From Saprospiraceae bacterium (GTDB lineage: Bacteria; Bacteroidota; Bacteroidia; Chitinophagales; Saprospiraceae): a stretch of 43,974 nt of DNA. The notes under the pieces were generated by a model. It was not told where the DNA came from. It saw nothing but the letters and a program-made list of their open reading frames with translations, and ran no database searches. Both the position numbers and the translations under genes were made by a program. Shown in pieces: positions 16,244 through 25,256 of the stretch (the stretch's first letter is position 1; the number at the start of each line of letters is the position of its first letter). The stretch covers positions 1 through 43,974 of the forward strand of contig JANQHF010000050.1 in assembly GCA_028282725.1 (NCBI GenBank), in the 5' to 3' direction.

Positions 16244-17905
16244 ATGGAAGTAGGAATAGGATTAATCGCAGGGCTGGTCATAGGATTGATCATCGGATTT
16301 TTGATCATGAATTTTTTCGTCAGAAGAATGCAGCGTGCCAAAATTGACGAAATGAATCAAAAGGCAGATCTGACTATTAAGGAAGCAAAACTCACAGCGA
16401 AGAGGATAGAAGATGATGCCCAGGTCAAAGCCAATAAATTGCTCTCAAATGCTGAGAACAAGCACGAAAAGATTAAGCAAAGAAAGATCAGGGAAGCCAA
16501 AGAAAAATTCGCAAACCTCAAGTCTAAATTTGAAAGTGAGAAGTCCAATAATCTCATTGCCATCAAGGATAGAGAGATGGAAGTAAAGACATTGGAAAAC
16601 GAATTAAAACAAAAGCAAAAGTCATTTTCATCCGAAGTTGAAGCCCTGGAGAATAAAGAAGCCGAGATAAAGGCGATCAAGGAAAATCTCGATAGACAAC
16701 TCAAGGTTGTCAGTCGCAGAAAAAACGAATTGGATCAGGCGAATGAAAAGTACATTGAACGTCTTGAGACGATCGCCAAAATGAATGAGTCCGAAGCAAA
16801 GGAGCAACTTTTGGAGGCTGTTAAAGCTAAAGCGGAAACGGCGGCTTTGTCTTTGGAAAAGGACATCATTACCGAAGCACAGGCTGCTGCTAATAAACAA
16901 GCCAAGAAAATCGTCATTCAGACCATTCAAAGAATGTGTGCCGAATATACCATTGAAAACACAGTTTCCGTTTTCAATCTGGATTCAGATGATATCAAGG
17001 GCCAGATCATAGGAAGGGAAGGAAGAAATATACGTGCCATAGAGGCAGCGACAGGTGCGGAATTGGTGGTGGATGATACTCCCGAAGCCATTGTGATTTC
17101 CAGTTTTGACCCGATAAGGAGAGAGATTTGTCGCCTTTCATTGAAAAGGTTGGTCGCAGATGGAAGAATTCATCCGGCTAAGATTGAAGAAGTGGTCAAC
17201 AAGGTGTCCAAGCAGCTCAATGAACAAATTGTTGAAATTGGGGAAAGAACGGTTATCGACCTGGATCTGCATGGATTACATCCTTACCTGATCAGGATGG
17301 TTGGAAGGATGAGATTTCGGTCGTCATACGGTCAAAACCTCTTAAAGCACTCGATTGAAACGGCTCATTTGTGTGGAATAATGGCCTCTGAACTTGGACT
17401 GAGCAACAAGCAAGTCAAATTTGCCAAACGTGCAGGATTACTACACGACATTGGAAAAGTGGCTGAAGAGGAATCTGAATTGCCACATGCGCTCCTAGGG
17501 ATGCAAATGTGTGAAAAACACAAAGAACATCCCGTAATACTCAATGCCGTAGGTGCACACCACGATGAAATCGAGATGAACAACATCATCTCTCCAATCG
17601 TCCAGGCTTGTGATGCCATTTCCGGTGCTCGCCCGGGCGCAAGAAGGGAAATCCTGGAAAGCTATTTGAAAAGAATTGGAGAATTGGAAGAATTGGCCAT
17701 GTCACACGACGGTGTACAGAAGGCATATGCGATCCAGGCTGGCCGGGAATTGAGGGTAGTTGTAGAGAGTGAAAAAGTCAGTGATGAATACGCAGAAGAC
17801 TTGTCATTCATGATCTCTCAAAAGATACAAAATGAAATGCAGTATCCCGGTCAGGTAAAAGTGACTGTGATCAGGGAAAAGAGGGCAACTTCATATGCCA
17901 GATAA
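16244..17905 (+). CDS. rny: Ribonuclease Y
   Basis: The 553-residue endoribonuclease initiates mRNA decay and is anchored in the inner membrane. Visible parts are an N-terminal membrane helix (about 3-28, Gly/Ile-rich), a long charged coiled coil (about 30-205), a KH RNA-binding domain with IIGREGRNIRAIEAATG, and an HD phosphohydrolase domain with HSIETAHL, the metal-binding LLHDIGK, and GAHHDE. The frame opens at a TTG nine bases earlier, but the ATG at 16244 gives the usual short N-terminus. The length is close to that of other RNase Y proteins. Confidence 0.96.
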   Translation: MEVGIGLIAGLVIGLIIGFLIMNFFVRRMQRAKIDEMNQKADLTIKEAKLTAKRIEDDAQVKANKLLSNAENKHEKIKQRKIREAKEKFANLKSKFESEKSNNLIAIKDREMEVKTLENELKQKQKSFSSEVEALENKEAEIKAIKENLDRQLKVVSRRKNELDQANEKYIERLETIAKMNESEAKEQLLEAVKAKAETAALSLEKDIITEAQAAANKQAKKIVIQTIQRMCAEYTIENTVSVFNLDSDDIKGQIIGREGRNIRAIEAATGAELVVDDTPEAIVISSFDPIRREICRLSLKRLVADGRIHPAKIEEVVNKVSKQLNEQIVEIGERTVIDLDLHGLHPYLIRMVGRMRFRSSYGQNLLKHSIETAHLCGIMASELGLSNKQVKFAKRAGLLHDIGKVAEEESELPHALLGMQMCEKHKEHPVILNAVGAHHDEIEMNNIISPIVQACDAISGARPGARREILESYLKRIGELEELAMSHDGVQKAYAIQAGRELRVVVESEKVSDEYAEDLSFMISQKIQNEMQYPGQVKVTVIREKRATSYAR

Positions 17906-18092
17906 TGGCATAATCTCTGTTCTGGTGAGAAATGTGATTTGCGCTAATAAAACTGGGAGTTTATGGCAATAGATTGTTTGGTTAAACAAGGCAAATCAAG
18001 TATAAATCTAAGGTTGATACCCACATTTCAAAAGGCTAATTGGAGGGCTAAAAAAGGGTTGCGGATCGTTTAGTGAAATGACCTAATTAATA

Positions 18093-18100
18093 TACCTTTG
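18093..18100 (+). promoter_or_regulatory. -7 promoter box of the ATP synthase operon
   Basis: TACCTTTG is an exact match to TAnnTTTG and is 21 bases before the atpB start at 18122. TTTAG at 18069-18073 is a candidate -33 element at suitable spacing. The rest of the 216-base gap after rny shows only a seven-base inverted repeat across the rny stop (TATGCCA/TGGCATA, 17894-17912) without a T-run. Confidence 0.6.
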
Positions 18101-18121
18101 CCGCGAATTTAAACAAACAAT

Positions 18122-19459
18122 TTGCGCGTGGTTGTTAGATTTTTTTTGCAGCACTTTCTTCTCTTAGCAATTACATTTTTTTCCGTTCAATCTCTGGCGC
18201 AGGATGCACATTCCTTACGGTCGACGAAAAGCATCGTTCAGGCCGAATCCGATCAGGATCATAGTGACCAGTCAGGACATGACGATCACTCAGATGAATC
18301 CGGGCATCACGATAATTCCGTTTGTGGAGGACATCATGATGACCACTCGACTTTCAACGCCAGCGCCACAGCCTTTCATCATATTAGTGATCAGAATATT
18401 TTTTCAATTGGTTGGATGCACATTCCGTTGCCTTGTATACTTTACGTACCGGGGGAAGGCCTGGATTTTTTCTCCTCATCTAAATTCAACTCTGATTATC
18501 ACGGTAACGGAACTTATGCATACAAACGATATGTACTCTATGGCGGCCAGGTCAGGAGGATTACGGATGAGCATTTTTCGAAGGACCTCGTAGACATCGG
18601 TGAGCATTCGGTATTTGCAGAAGAAAAAACGGTAGACGGTAAATCCAAGGAAGATATATACCTGTGCTATAATGGAGAGAAGATTTTATGCGAAAGCAAG
18701 AGTACGCTCGACTTTGGTTTGCTTGGTGGTGGACTGACCAGTTTTCATGACCTGTCCATTACCAAGAACGTGTTGACGATGTTGATCATTTTTGGATTGC
18801 TTTCATGGATGTTCATCTCAATTGCCCGATCCTATAAGAGGAGGGAAGGGATGGCCCCTGGTGGTATACAGGGATTTATTGAACCGATCTTTCAATTTAT
18901 CCAGGAGGATGTATCCAAACCCTTCCTGGGTAGAAGATGGGAGACCTTCCAGCCATTTCTGATGGCCCTGTTCTTTTTTATACTGGCGCTCAATTTATTC
19001 GGTCAAATTCCATTTGTTGGCAACCCGAATGTCACCGGAAACTTGAGTGTTACAATGGTCTTGGCCGTATTGGCATTTATCATGACCAATATCAATGGGA
19101 ATAAGCATTATTGGGGACACATATTCAATATGCCAGGCATACCGATGGCAGTGAAAGTAATCGTGACACCTGTAGAGATCATGGGATTATTCATCAAGCC
19201 ATTGACGCTCATGTTGCGTTTGTTCGGAAATATCTCGGCAGGACATATGGTAGTGGTGATTTTCGTCGGCCTAATCTTCATTTTCGGAGAAAGCGGAGCG
19301 AAGCCAGGTGCTGCCTGGGCTACTTCGGTAGGATCCATACTATTGACCTTGTTCATCATGTCCATCGAGTTGTTAGTTGCCTTTATTCAGGCATTTGTAT
19401 TTACGATTTTAACAGCGAGTTATATAGGTGCTGCCATTGAGGAGCATCACGATCATTAA
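18122..19459 (+). CDS. atpB: ATP synthase F0 subunit a, with long His-rich N-terminal extension
   Basis: Subunit a forms the proton half-channels next to the c-ring. The C-terminal half is typical: several membrane helices and the conserved LMLRLFGNISAGH with the essential Arg, then a helix ending in FIQAFVFTILTASYIGAA. The 445-residue length is far above the usual 250-300. Residues 1-26 look like a signal peptide (ending SLAQ), and residues 46-76 are packed with His, Asp, Ser and Gly, including eight His. No in-frame ATG exists before residue 99, and an in-frame TAA sits at 18110, so the start must be TTG (18122) or GTG (18128). First gene of the atp run. Confidence 0.95.
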   Translation: MRVVVRFFLQHFLLLAITFFSVQSLAQDAHSLRSTKSIVQAESDQDHSDQSGHDDHSDESGHHDNSVCGGHHDDHSTFNASATAFHHISDQNIFSIGWMHIPLPCILYVPGEGLDFFSSSKFNSDYHGNGTYAYKRYVLYGGQVRRITDEHFSKDLVDIGEHSVFAEEKTVDGKSKEDIYLCYNGEKILCESKSTLDFGLLGGGLTSFHDLSITKNVLTMLIIFGLLSWMFISIARSYKRREGMAPGGIQGFIEPIFQFIQEDVSKPFLGRRWETFQPFLMALFFFILALNLFGQIPFVGNPNVTGNLSVTMVLAVLAFIMTNINGNKHYWGHIFNMPGIPMAVKVIVTPVEIMGLFIKPLTLMLRLFGNISAGHMVVVIFVGLIFIFGESGAKPGAAWATSVGSILLTLFIMSIELLVAFIQAFVFTILTASYIGAAIEEHHDH

Positions 19460-19491
19460 GAAGTAACTATTAATTTTTAAAACATTCTATT

Positions 19492-19695
19492 ATGACAGGA
19501 ACAGTAGCAGCAATTGGAGCAGGTTTAGCAGTTGTCGGTGCCGGTATCGGTATTGGATTGACCGGTGGACGTGCTATGGATGCGATTGCAAGACAACCTG
19601 AAGCAATCGGTGATATCAGGGCCAATATGATTCTGATGGCAGCTCTTGTAGAAGGAGCCGCATTGATTGCAATTATTTTGTCTTTTTACGGATAA
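19492..19695 (+). CDS. atpE: ATP synthase F0 subunit c
   Basis: The 67-residue hairpin protein has two Gly/Ala-rich membrane helices joined by the polar loop ARQPE (33-37), which contacts the central stalk. The ion-binding carboxylate is Glu54 in ALVEGAALIAI. Residues next to it are Gly and Ala rather than the Ser/Thr set seen in sodium-binding rings, so a proton-coupled ring is likely. The length is at the short end of the family. It lies 32 bases after atpB and is followed by a strong hairpin before atpF. Confidence 0.96.
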   Translation: MTGTVAAIGAGLAVVGAGIGIGLTGGRAMDAIARQPEAIGDIRANMILMAALVEGAALIAIILSFYG

Positions 19696-19718
19696 AAGAT
19701 AAAATCGATTTAATGTAT

Positions 19719-19751
19719 ATGAGAAGTGCAACGGTTGGTTGTACTTCTCAT
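19719..19751 (+). promoter_or_regulatory. Long hairpin between atpE and atpF
   Basis: A 14-base stem (19719-19732 with 19738-19751, one G-U pair) closes on a five-base loop. It is followed by AT-rich sequence but not by a clean T-run, so it is probably a processing or stabilising structure, or a leaky terminator, rather than a full stop. The position right after atpE suits raising the yield of subunit c, which is needed in many copies per enzyme. Function is inference. Confidence 0.65.
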
Positions 19752-19768
19752 ATTTAAAATTTAAAACA

Positions 19769-20287
19769 ATGACATACTTATTTCTAGTTGATTTCAATCC
19801 GATTAAGCCTGATGCCGGTCTGATGATCTGGACAACGCTGATCTTTCTTCTGTTCTGGGGATTGATTGGCAAATATGCGTTCAAACCAATGGCTGAAGCC
19901 TTGAAAAAGCGGGCAAGTGATATACAGAACGCCCTTGATGAAGCTAAAAATGCCAAAGTCGAAATGGCCAATATGAAGGCAGAAAATGAAAAATTGCTCC
20001 AACAAGCCAGGGAAGAAAGAGCAGCCATGTTGAAAGAAGCTAAAGATACCAAGAATCAGATTATTAACGAGGCTAAGGATAAGGCTAAGAGTGAAGCTAA
20101 CAAGATCATCGTTGATGCCAGGCAGGAAATTGAAAATCAAAAGAAAGCGGCTCTCGCAGATGTTAAAAGTCAGGTGGGATTAATGGCGCTAGAAATTGCA
20201 GAAAAGGTGATTCGCAGAGATTTGAAGGATCAACCCGAACAGCAGTCATTTGTGGACCAGTTGGTCTCGGAAATAAGTAAAAACTAA
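19769..20287 (+). CDS. atpF: ATP synthase F0 subunit b
   Basis: The 172-residue peripheral-stalk subunit has a single N-terminal membrane helix (about 16-35, LMIWTTLIFLLFWGLIG) followed by a long charged coiled coil rich in Ala, Lys and Glu that reaches up to the F1 head. The open frame extends upstream to a TTG at 19739, but that lies inside the intergenic hairpin; the ATG at 19769 is the natural start and gives normal length. It is eight bases from atpH. Confidence 0.95.
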   Translation: MTYLFLVDFNPIKPDAGLMIWTTLIFLLFWGLIGKYAFKPMAEALKKRASDIQNALDEAKNAKVEMANMKAENEKLLQQAREERAAMLKEAKDTKNQIINEAKDKAKSEANKIIVDARQEIENQKKAALADVKSQVGLMALEIAEKVIRRDLKDQPEQQSFVDQLVSEISKN

Positions 20288-20295
20288 CAGATCAA

Positions 20296-20856
20296 ATGTC
20301 TGTATCGAGGATAGCAAGTAGATATGCAAAATCTCTGATAGATCTTGCCATTGACAATGACAAATTGGAGAAAGTAGTTGAAGATGTTCGTCTTCTGAAA
20401 AATGCGACAGAACAAAGGGATTTCTATCTGCTCATCAAAAGCCCAATAGTAAAATCAGATAAGAAATTAAAGATCTTCAACGCCATATTTGAAGAGCGCA
20501 TCGATTCTCTTTCATCATCTTTCTTTGAAATCATCATTAAAAAAGGAAGGGAAAAATTCCTGCCGGAAATCGCAGATGAATTCATAGAACAGTATCGCGA
20601 ATTAAAAAATATAACAATAGCCAAAGTGACCACTGCTATTCCAATTACGGAAAGTCAGGTGTTGAGGATCAAAAGTGAATTGGTCAAGCTTGGTGTAGCC
20701 ACCGGAACAGTAGAATTGGAAACAACCGTAGACCCTGAGATTATAGGAGGGTTTTTATTGGAAATCAAGGATCGCCTTTACGATGCCAGTGTAAAGAGCA
20801 AACTGGCAAATCTTAAGAAGGAAATATTAGACAATACATATATAAAATCTTTATAA
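20296..20856 (+). CDS. atpH: ATP synthase F1 subunit delta (OSCP)
   Basis: The 186-residue protein has the delta/OSCP pattern: an N-terminal helical bundle beginning [16 protein letters not shown] and a C-terminal segment with [25 protein letters not shown], the family signature. It links the peripheral stalk (subunit b) to the alpha subunits at the top of F1. Length is normal. It sits between atpF and atpA with gaps of eight and ten bases. Confidence 0.95.
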   Translation: MSVSRIASRYAKSLIDLAIDNDKLEKVVEDVRLLKNATEQRDFYLLIKSPIVKSDKKLKIFNAIFEERIDSLSSSFFEIIIKKGREKFLPEIADEFIEQYRELKNITIAKVTTAIPITESQVLRIKSELVKLGVATGTVELETTVDPEIIGGFLLEIKDRLYDASVKSKLANLKKEILDNTYIKSL

Positions 20857-20866
20857 AGAAACAATT

Positions 20867-22450
20867 ATGGTTGGCATTAAACCTGATGAAATATCAGCAA
20901 TACTAAAACAACAAATTGCCGGAGTAAGCTCAGATGTAGAACTGGAAGAAATCGGAACGGTTCTCCAGGTTGGGGATGGAATAGCGCGGGTATATGGTCT
21001 GAGTGGTGTCCAAGCCGGGGAATTGGTCGAATTCGATACCGGTGTTCAGGCGATTGCCCTGAACCTCGAAGAAGATAATGTCGGTGTGGTATTAATGGGC
21101 CCTGGCGATGGGATCAAAGAAGGATCAAGAGTTAAGAGAACACAAAAAATTGCCTCTATCAATGTCGGTGAGGGATATGTGGGTCGCGTGGTAAATCCTC
21201 TGGGAGAACCCATTGACGGAAAAGGACCTATTACAGGTCAAAAGTATGCCATGCCCATCGAGAGAAAAGCCCCTGGTGTAATTTTCAGAGAACCTGTAAG
21301 TGAACCATTACAGACAGGTATCAAGGCCATCGACGCTATGATACCCATCGGAAGAGGCCAACGCGAACTGATCATTGGTGACCGTCAAACCGGTAAATCT
21401 GCAATTGCTATCGATACGATCATCAATCAAAAAGAATTCTACGAGCGAGGAGAACCTGTATTCTGTATCTATGTGGCATCGGGTCAAAAAGCATCTACTG
21501 TAGCACAGGTTGCCAAGTCATTGGAGGAAAATGGAGCAATGGCTTATACGGTCATCGTAAGCGCCTCTGCAGCCGATCCGGCCCCGTTACAATTCTTTGC
21601 ACCATTTGCGGGCGCTGCCATTGGTGAATTCTTCAGGGATACGGGACGACCGGCATTGATCGTTTACGATGATCTTTCAAAGCAGGCGGTTGCCTACCGC
21701 GAAGTGTCATTGTTGTTGCGCAGACCTCCTGGTCGCGAAGCATATCCCGGAGACGTTTTCTATCTGCATTCAAGATTATTGGAAAGAGCGGCCAAGGTTA
21801 TTAATAACGACGAGATTGCCAATAATATGAATGATTTACCTGCAAGCCTCAAAGAGGCAGGCTTGGTTAAAGGAGGAGGATCTTTGACGGCACTGCCCAT
21901 TATTGAAACTCAGGCTGGAGATGTATCTGCTTATATTCCGACCAACGTAATCTCAATTACAGATGGTCAGATCTTTCTGGAGTCTAATCTTTTCAACGCA
22001 GGTGTTCGACCAGCAATTAATGTGGGCATATCTGTCTCCAGGGTAGGAGGAAACGCTCAGATCAAATCGATGAAAAAAGTGGCCGGAACACTCAAGTTGG
22101 ATCAGGCTCAATATAGGTCCCTGGAAGCATTTGCAAAATTCGGATCCGATCTTGATGCAGCCACAACGGCTGTTTTGGATAAGGGGAAGAGAAATGTGGA
22201 GTTGTTAAAGCAACCCCAATATTCTCCTCTGACTGTGGAGAAGCAGGTTGCATTGATCTATTTGGGTACCAAGGGTTTGTTGAAAGATGTCCCGGTTGAT
22301 AAGGTGAAAGAATTCGAAGAGATCTTTCTCACCACTCTTGAAACCAAGGCCCCGGAAGCATTGGAGGTCTTTAAGAGTGGGAAGTTGGACGAATCGGCTC
22401 TTGAAGCAGTTCGAACGATTGCGGCAGATATCAGTTCCACCTTTGCATAA
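20867..22450 (+). CDS. atpA: ATP synthase F1 subunit alpha
   Basis: The 527-residue nucleotide-binding, non-catalytic F1 subunit shows the N-terminal beta-barrel ([17 protein letters not shown]), the Walker A motif GDRQTGKS at 171-178 and the conserved segment [17 protein letters not shown]. It also has [32 protein letters not shown] in the C-terminal domain, shown here only by its start, SRVGG. Length and domains are standard. The catalytic beta subunit is not in this window. Confidence 0.98.
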   Translation: MVGIKPDEISAILKQQIAGVSSDVELEEIGTVLQVGDGIARVYGLSGVQAGELVEFDTGVQAIALNLEEDNVGVVLMGPGDGIKEGSRVKRTQKIASINVGEGYVGRVVNPLGEPIDGKGPITGQKYAMPIERKAPGVIFREPVSEPLQTGIKAIDAMIPIGRGQRELIIGDRQTGKSAIAIDTIINQKEFYERGEPVFCIYVASGQKASTVAQVAKSLEENGAMAYTVIVSASAADPAPLQFFAPFAGAAIGEFFRDTGRPALIVYDDLSKQAVAYREVSLLLRRPPGREAYPGDVFYLHSRLLERAAKVINNDEIANNMNDLPASLKEAGLVKGGGSLTALPIIETQAGDVSAYIPTNVISITDGQIFLESNLFNAGVRPAINVGISVSRVGGNAQIKSMKKVAGTLKLDQAQYRSLEAFAKFGSDLDAATTAVLDKGKRNVELLKQPQYSPLTVEKQVALIYLGTKGLLKDVPVDKVKEFEEIFLTTLETKAPEALEVFKSGKLDESALEAVRTIAADISSTFA

Positions 22451-22482
22451 CGAACATTGATAAAGAAATCAAATCAATATAG

Positions 22483-23382
22483 ATGTCAGGTCGTCTAAAA
22501 GAAGTTAGAGAAAGGATTGCATCGGTCAACAGCACACAGCAGATTACCAAAGCGATGAAAATGGTCTCTGCTGCCAAGCTCCGACGTGCGCAACAGGCTA
22601 TTACCGAAATGAGGCCTTATGCGAACAAACTGGATGTGATGCTTAGAAATATCCTGGCAAACCTGGAAGGAGGGGATAGTGGATCATCTTTTGGGACGAA
22701 ACGCGAGATTCAAAAAGTGTTGATGATCATCGTTACTTCTAACAGGGGGCTTGCAGGAGCTTTTAATTCTAATATTATCAAAGCTGCCGTTGCAAAAATT
22801 GATAATGAGTATAATGATGTGCGAAAAGAGGGCAACTTATCGATCCTATGTGTCGGGAAAAAGGGAAATGACTATTTCCGGAAAAGAAATCAGGACTGTA
22901 CGTTAATCTCCGACTATGTATTGCTGTTTGATGACCTCGGTTTTGAAAATGTCGCAAGAGTATCCCAGCATGCTATGGATGGTTTCTCGATCAATGATTA
23001 TGATATTGTAGACGTTGCCTATGGCAGATTTAAGAATGCTGGTGTTCAGTATGCGGAATGTGTTCAATTCCTGCCTGTAGTTCAGCCACCTACATCGGAA
23101 AAAGAAAAAAAGAAAAGACGTGCAGACTACATATTCGAACCTAATAAGGAAGATCTGCTCGAGGAACTGATACCGACCATTTTGCAAACGACGTTCCAGA
23201 AGTTTGTTTTGGATACCCACGCTTCGGAACACGGAGCCCGAATGACAGCCATGGATAAGGCTACTGAGAATGCCAATGAACTGTTGAAGGATCTGAAAAT
23301 TTCCTACAATAAAGCCAGACAAGAGGCAATTACAAAGGAACTTTCAGAAATTGTAGGAGGGGCCGCTGCGTTAGAAGGTTAG
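22483..23382 (+). CDS. atpG: ATP synthase F1 subunit gamma
   Basis: The 299-residue rotor stalk subunit has the typical N-terminal helix (LKEVRERIASVNSTQQITKAMKMVSAAK, beginning at residue 4), SNRGLAGAFNSNI in the Rossmann-like middle and the C-terminal helix with GARMTAMDKATENA. The two terminal helices form the coiled coil that turns inside the alpha-beta hexamer. It is the last ATP synthase gene in the cluster and argB follows about 30 bases later. atpD and atpC are absent here, as is usual in Bacteroidota. Confidence 0.97.
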   Translation: MSGRLKEVRERIASVNSTQQITKAMKMVSAAKLRRAQQAITEMRPYANKLDVMLRNILANLEGGDSGSSFGTKREIQKVLMIIVTSNRGLAGAFNSNIIKAAVAKIDNEYNDVRKEGNLSILCVGKKGNDYFRKRNQDCTLISDYVLLFDDLGFENVARVSQHAMDGFSINDYDIVDVAYGRFKNAGVQYAECVQFLPVVQPPTSEKEKKKRRADYIFEPNKEDLLEELIPTILQTTFQKFVLDTHASEHGARMTAMDKATENANELLKDLKISYNKARQEAITKELSEIVGGAAALEG

Positions 23383-23412
23383 ATTATTTCTGTCCATCCG
23401 GAATTGATCCGT

Positions 23413-24189
23413 ATGAATACCGCACTGAATATTGTCAAGATTGGAGGGAAGCTGATCAATGACCCCTCGCTGCTTGAATCCTTTCTCCTGGAATTTCAAT
23501 CTTTGCATAATCCTAAAATTCTCGTACATGGTGGCGGCCGCAAAGCAACGGAATTATCTGCCTTGTTAGGGGTGGAAACCAAGATAGTGGAAGGTCGGCG
23601 CATTACGGACAAGGAAACGTTGGATATAGCAATCATGGTTTATGGAGGCCTGATCAATAAAAACATAGTCACCGCCTTGCATAATCACGAAGAGAATGCA
23701 ATCGGTCTGTGTGGTGCGGATGCCAATATAATCCTCGCAAAGAAAAGGACCGCAGGTAACGTCGATTATGGATTTGTAGGAGATATCATTCAGGTGAACA
23801 GCGACAGATTGGAGAACTTGTTTGTTCAAAAATTGGTCCCTGTCATCGCACCTCTCACACATGATGGGTCGGGTCAGCTTTTAAACACAAATGCAGATAC
23901 GATCGCATCACGAATTGCCCTTGCCTTTTCAGAAAAATACGAGGTCACACTTCGCTACTGTTTTGAATATGATGGTGTACTCTATGACCTGTCAACTCCC
24001 GAATTGACAATAAGTAGCATGTCCAAAACCGAATTCGATCAAATGAGAGAAACTGGAAGCATCAATAGTGGAATGATACCAAAGCTCACCAATGGATTTG
24101 AGGCTGTACTGGGTGGGGTAAGAGAGGTTTCAATCTGTGGTATAACCAATCTTATATCCCAGAAAGGAGCGACGAGCTTAACTTTGTAA
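23413..24189 (+). CDS. argB: Acetylglutamate kinase (ArgB family)
   Basis: The 258-residue enzyme phosphorylates N-acyl-glutamate in arginine synthesis. Visible are the N-terminal NIVKIGGKLI, the substrate and ATP loop VHGGGRKATEL, and the C-terminal NADTIASRIA and GMIPKL segments of the amino-acid kinase fold. Some Bacteroidota use N-succinyl rather than N-acetyl intermediates; the sequence alone does not tell which. A TTG nine bases upstream opens the frame, but the ATG at 23413 is preferred. argE begins five bases after the stop. Confidence 0.93.
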   Translation: MNTALNIVKIGGKLINDPSLLESFLLEFQSLHNPKILVHGGGRKATELSALLGVETKIVEGRRITDKETLDIAIMVYGGLINKNIVTALHNHEENAIGLCGADANIILAKKRTAGNVDYGFVGDIIQVNSDRLENLFVQKLVPVIAPLTHDGSGQLLNTNADTIASRIALAFSEKYEVTLRYCFEYDGVLYDLSTPELTISSMSKTEFDQMRETGSINSGMIPKLTNGFEAVLGGVREVSICGITNLISQKGATSLTL

Positions 24190-24194
24190 TTCAT

Positions 24195-25247
24195 ATGAAT
24201 AGCTCTGAATACATTGAATTACTGCAGTCACTGATTCGCACACTATCTCTCTCAGGAGCCGAAGATCAGACAGCCGATATCTTATCTAACTTCTTATCAC
24301 ACAAGAATATAGAGATATCACGCCTCAATAACAATGTATATGCAAGGAATCAACAATATCGTCAGAACTTGCCTCTGCTCATTTTGAATTCCCATCACGA
24401 CACGGTGCCAATCGGCAACGGCTGGACCAGGGACCCCCTTGGCGGTGAGATCGAAGGTGGTAAGCTATATGGCCGGGGAAGTAATGATGCCGGAGGGGCA
24501 CTGGTTGCCTTGATTGCTGCTTTTTGTACGATGTACGATCGGCAACTGCCCTATAATCTCATGTTGATTGCTTCTGCAGAAGAAGAAAACTCTGGTGCCA
24601 AAGGAGTTGCTTCGGTATTGCAGGATATGGATGAAGAGCCTTCCTTCGCCATTGTTGGCGAACCCACCCAAATGCATGTTGGTATTGCTGAAAAAGGTCT
24701 GGTTGTCATCGATGCAATTGTCAACGGTGTCAGCGGCCATGCGGCAAGATCAGAAGGAATCAATGCAATTACAGAAGCAGTACGGGATATTTATTGGATC
24801 AGCTCAAAAGAGTGGCCGAAAGTATCTGACGTTCTCGGTCCCGTGCGTACCACAGTAACCCAAATCAGTGCGGGAACCGCACATAATGTCATCCCTGACA
24901 AGTGCCATTATGTGATCGATTGCAGGGTAAACGAATTGTATGAACTGGAAGAAGTAGTGGAGATTATTGATCAAAATACAAAAGCAGATTTGCAGCCAAG
25001 ATCCCTGAAGTGGCGGCCATCCGGTATAAGCAAAGATCACAGGGTTGTTCGATGTGCCGAGTCATTGGGAATGACGGTTTTTGGCTCAGAGACTCTTTCC
25101 GACCAGGTTCATTTTCGCTGTCCCTCGATCAAGCTGGGACCGGGGGACTCCAGGCCTTCTCACACTACGGATGAATACATAGCGCTTGAAGAAATAGAGG
25201 AAGGGATAAATAAATATATAGCTTTGCTCTCTCAACTGGAGTTATAA
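24195..25247 (+). CDS. argE: M20 deacylase, probable N-acylornithine deacetylase
   Basis: The 350-residue M20 metallohydrolase has the zinc and catalytic motifs NSHHDTVP, GRGSNDAGG, ASAEEENSGAKG and VGEPT, and a dimerisation-domain GVSGHAARSEG. In Bacteroidota arginine clusters such a protein removes the acyl group from N-acetyl- or N-succinyl-ornithine (or citrulline). The placement between argB and argH supports this. A short C-terminal GPGDSRPSHTTDE segment carries the last metal-ligand His. It is 5 bases after argB and 9 before argH, so the three form one unit. No signal peptide. Confidence 0.88.
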   Translation: MNSSEYIELLQSLIRTLSLSGAEDQTADILSNFLSHKNIEISRLNNNVYARNQQYRQNLPLLILNSHHDTVPIGNGWTRDPLGGEIEGGKLYGRGSNDAGGALVALIAAFCTMYDRQLPYNLMLIASAEEENSGAKGVASVLQDMDEEPSFAIVGEPTQMHVGIAEKGLVVIDAIVNGVSGHAARSEGINAITEAVRDIYWISSKEWPKVSDVLGPVRTTVTQISAGTAHNVIPDKCHYVIDCRVNELYELEEVVEIIDQNTKADLQPRSLKWRPSGISKDHRVVRCAESLGMTVFGSETLSDQVHFRCPSIKLGPGDSRPSHTTDEYIALEEIEEGINKYIALLSQLEL

Positions 25248-25256
25248 ACTGCTCAT

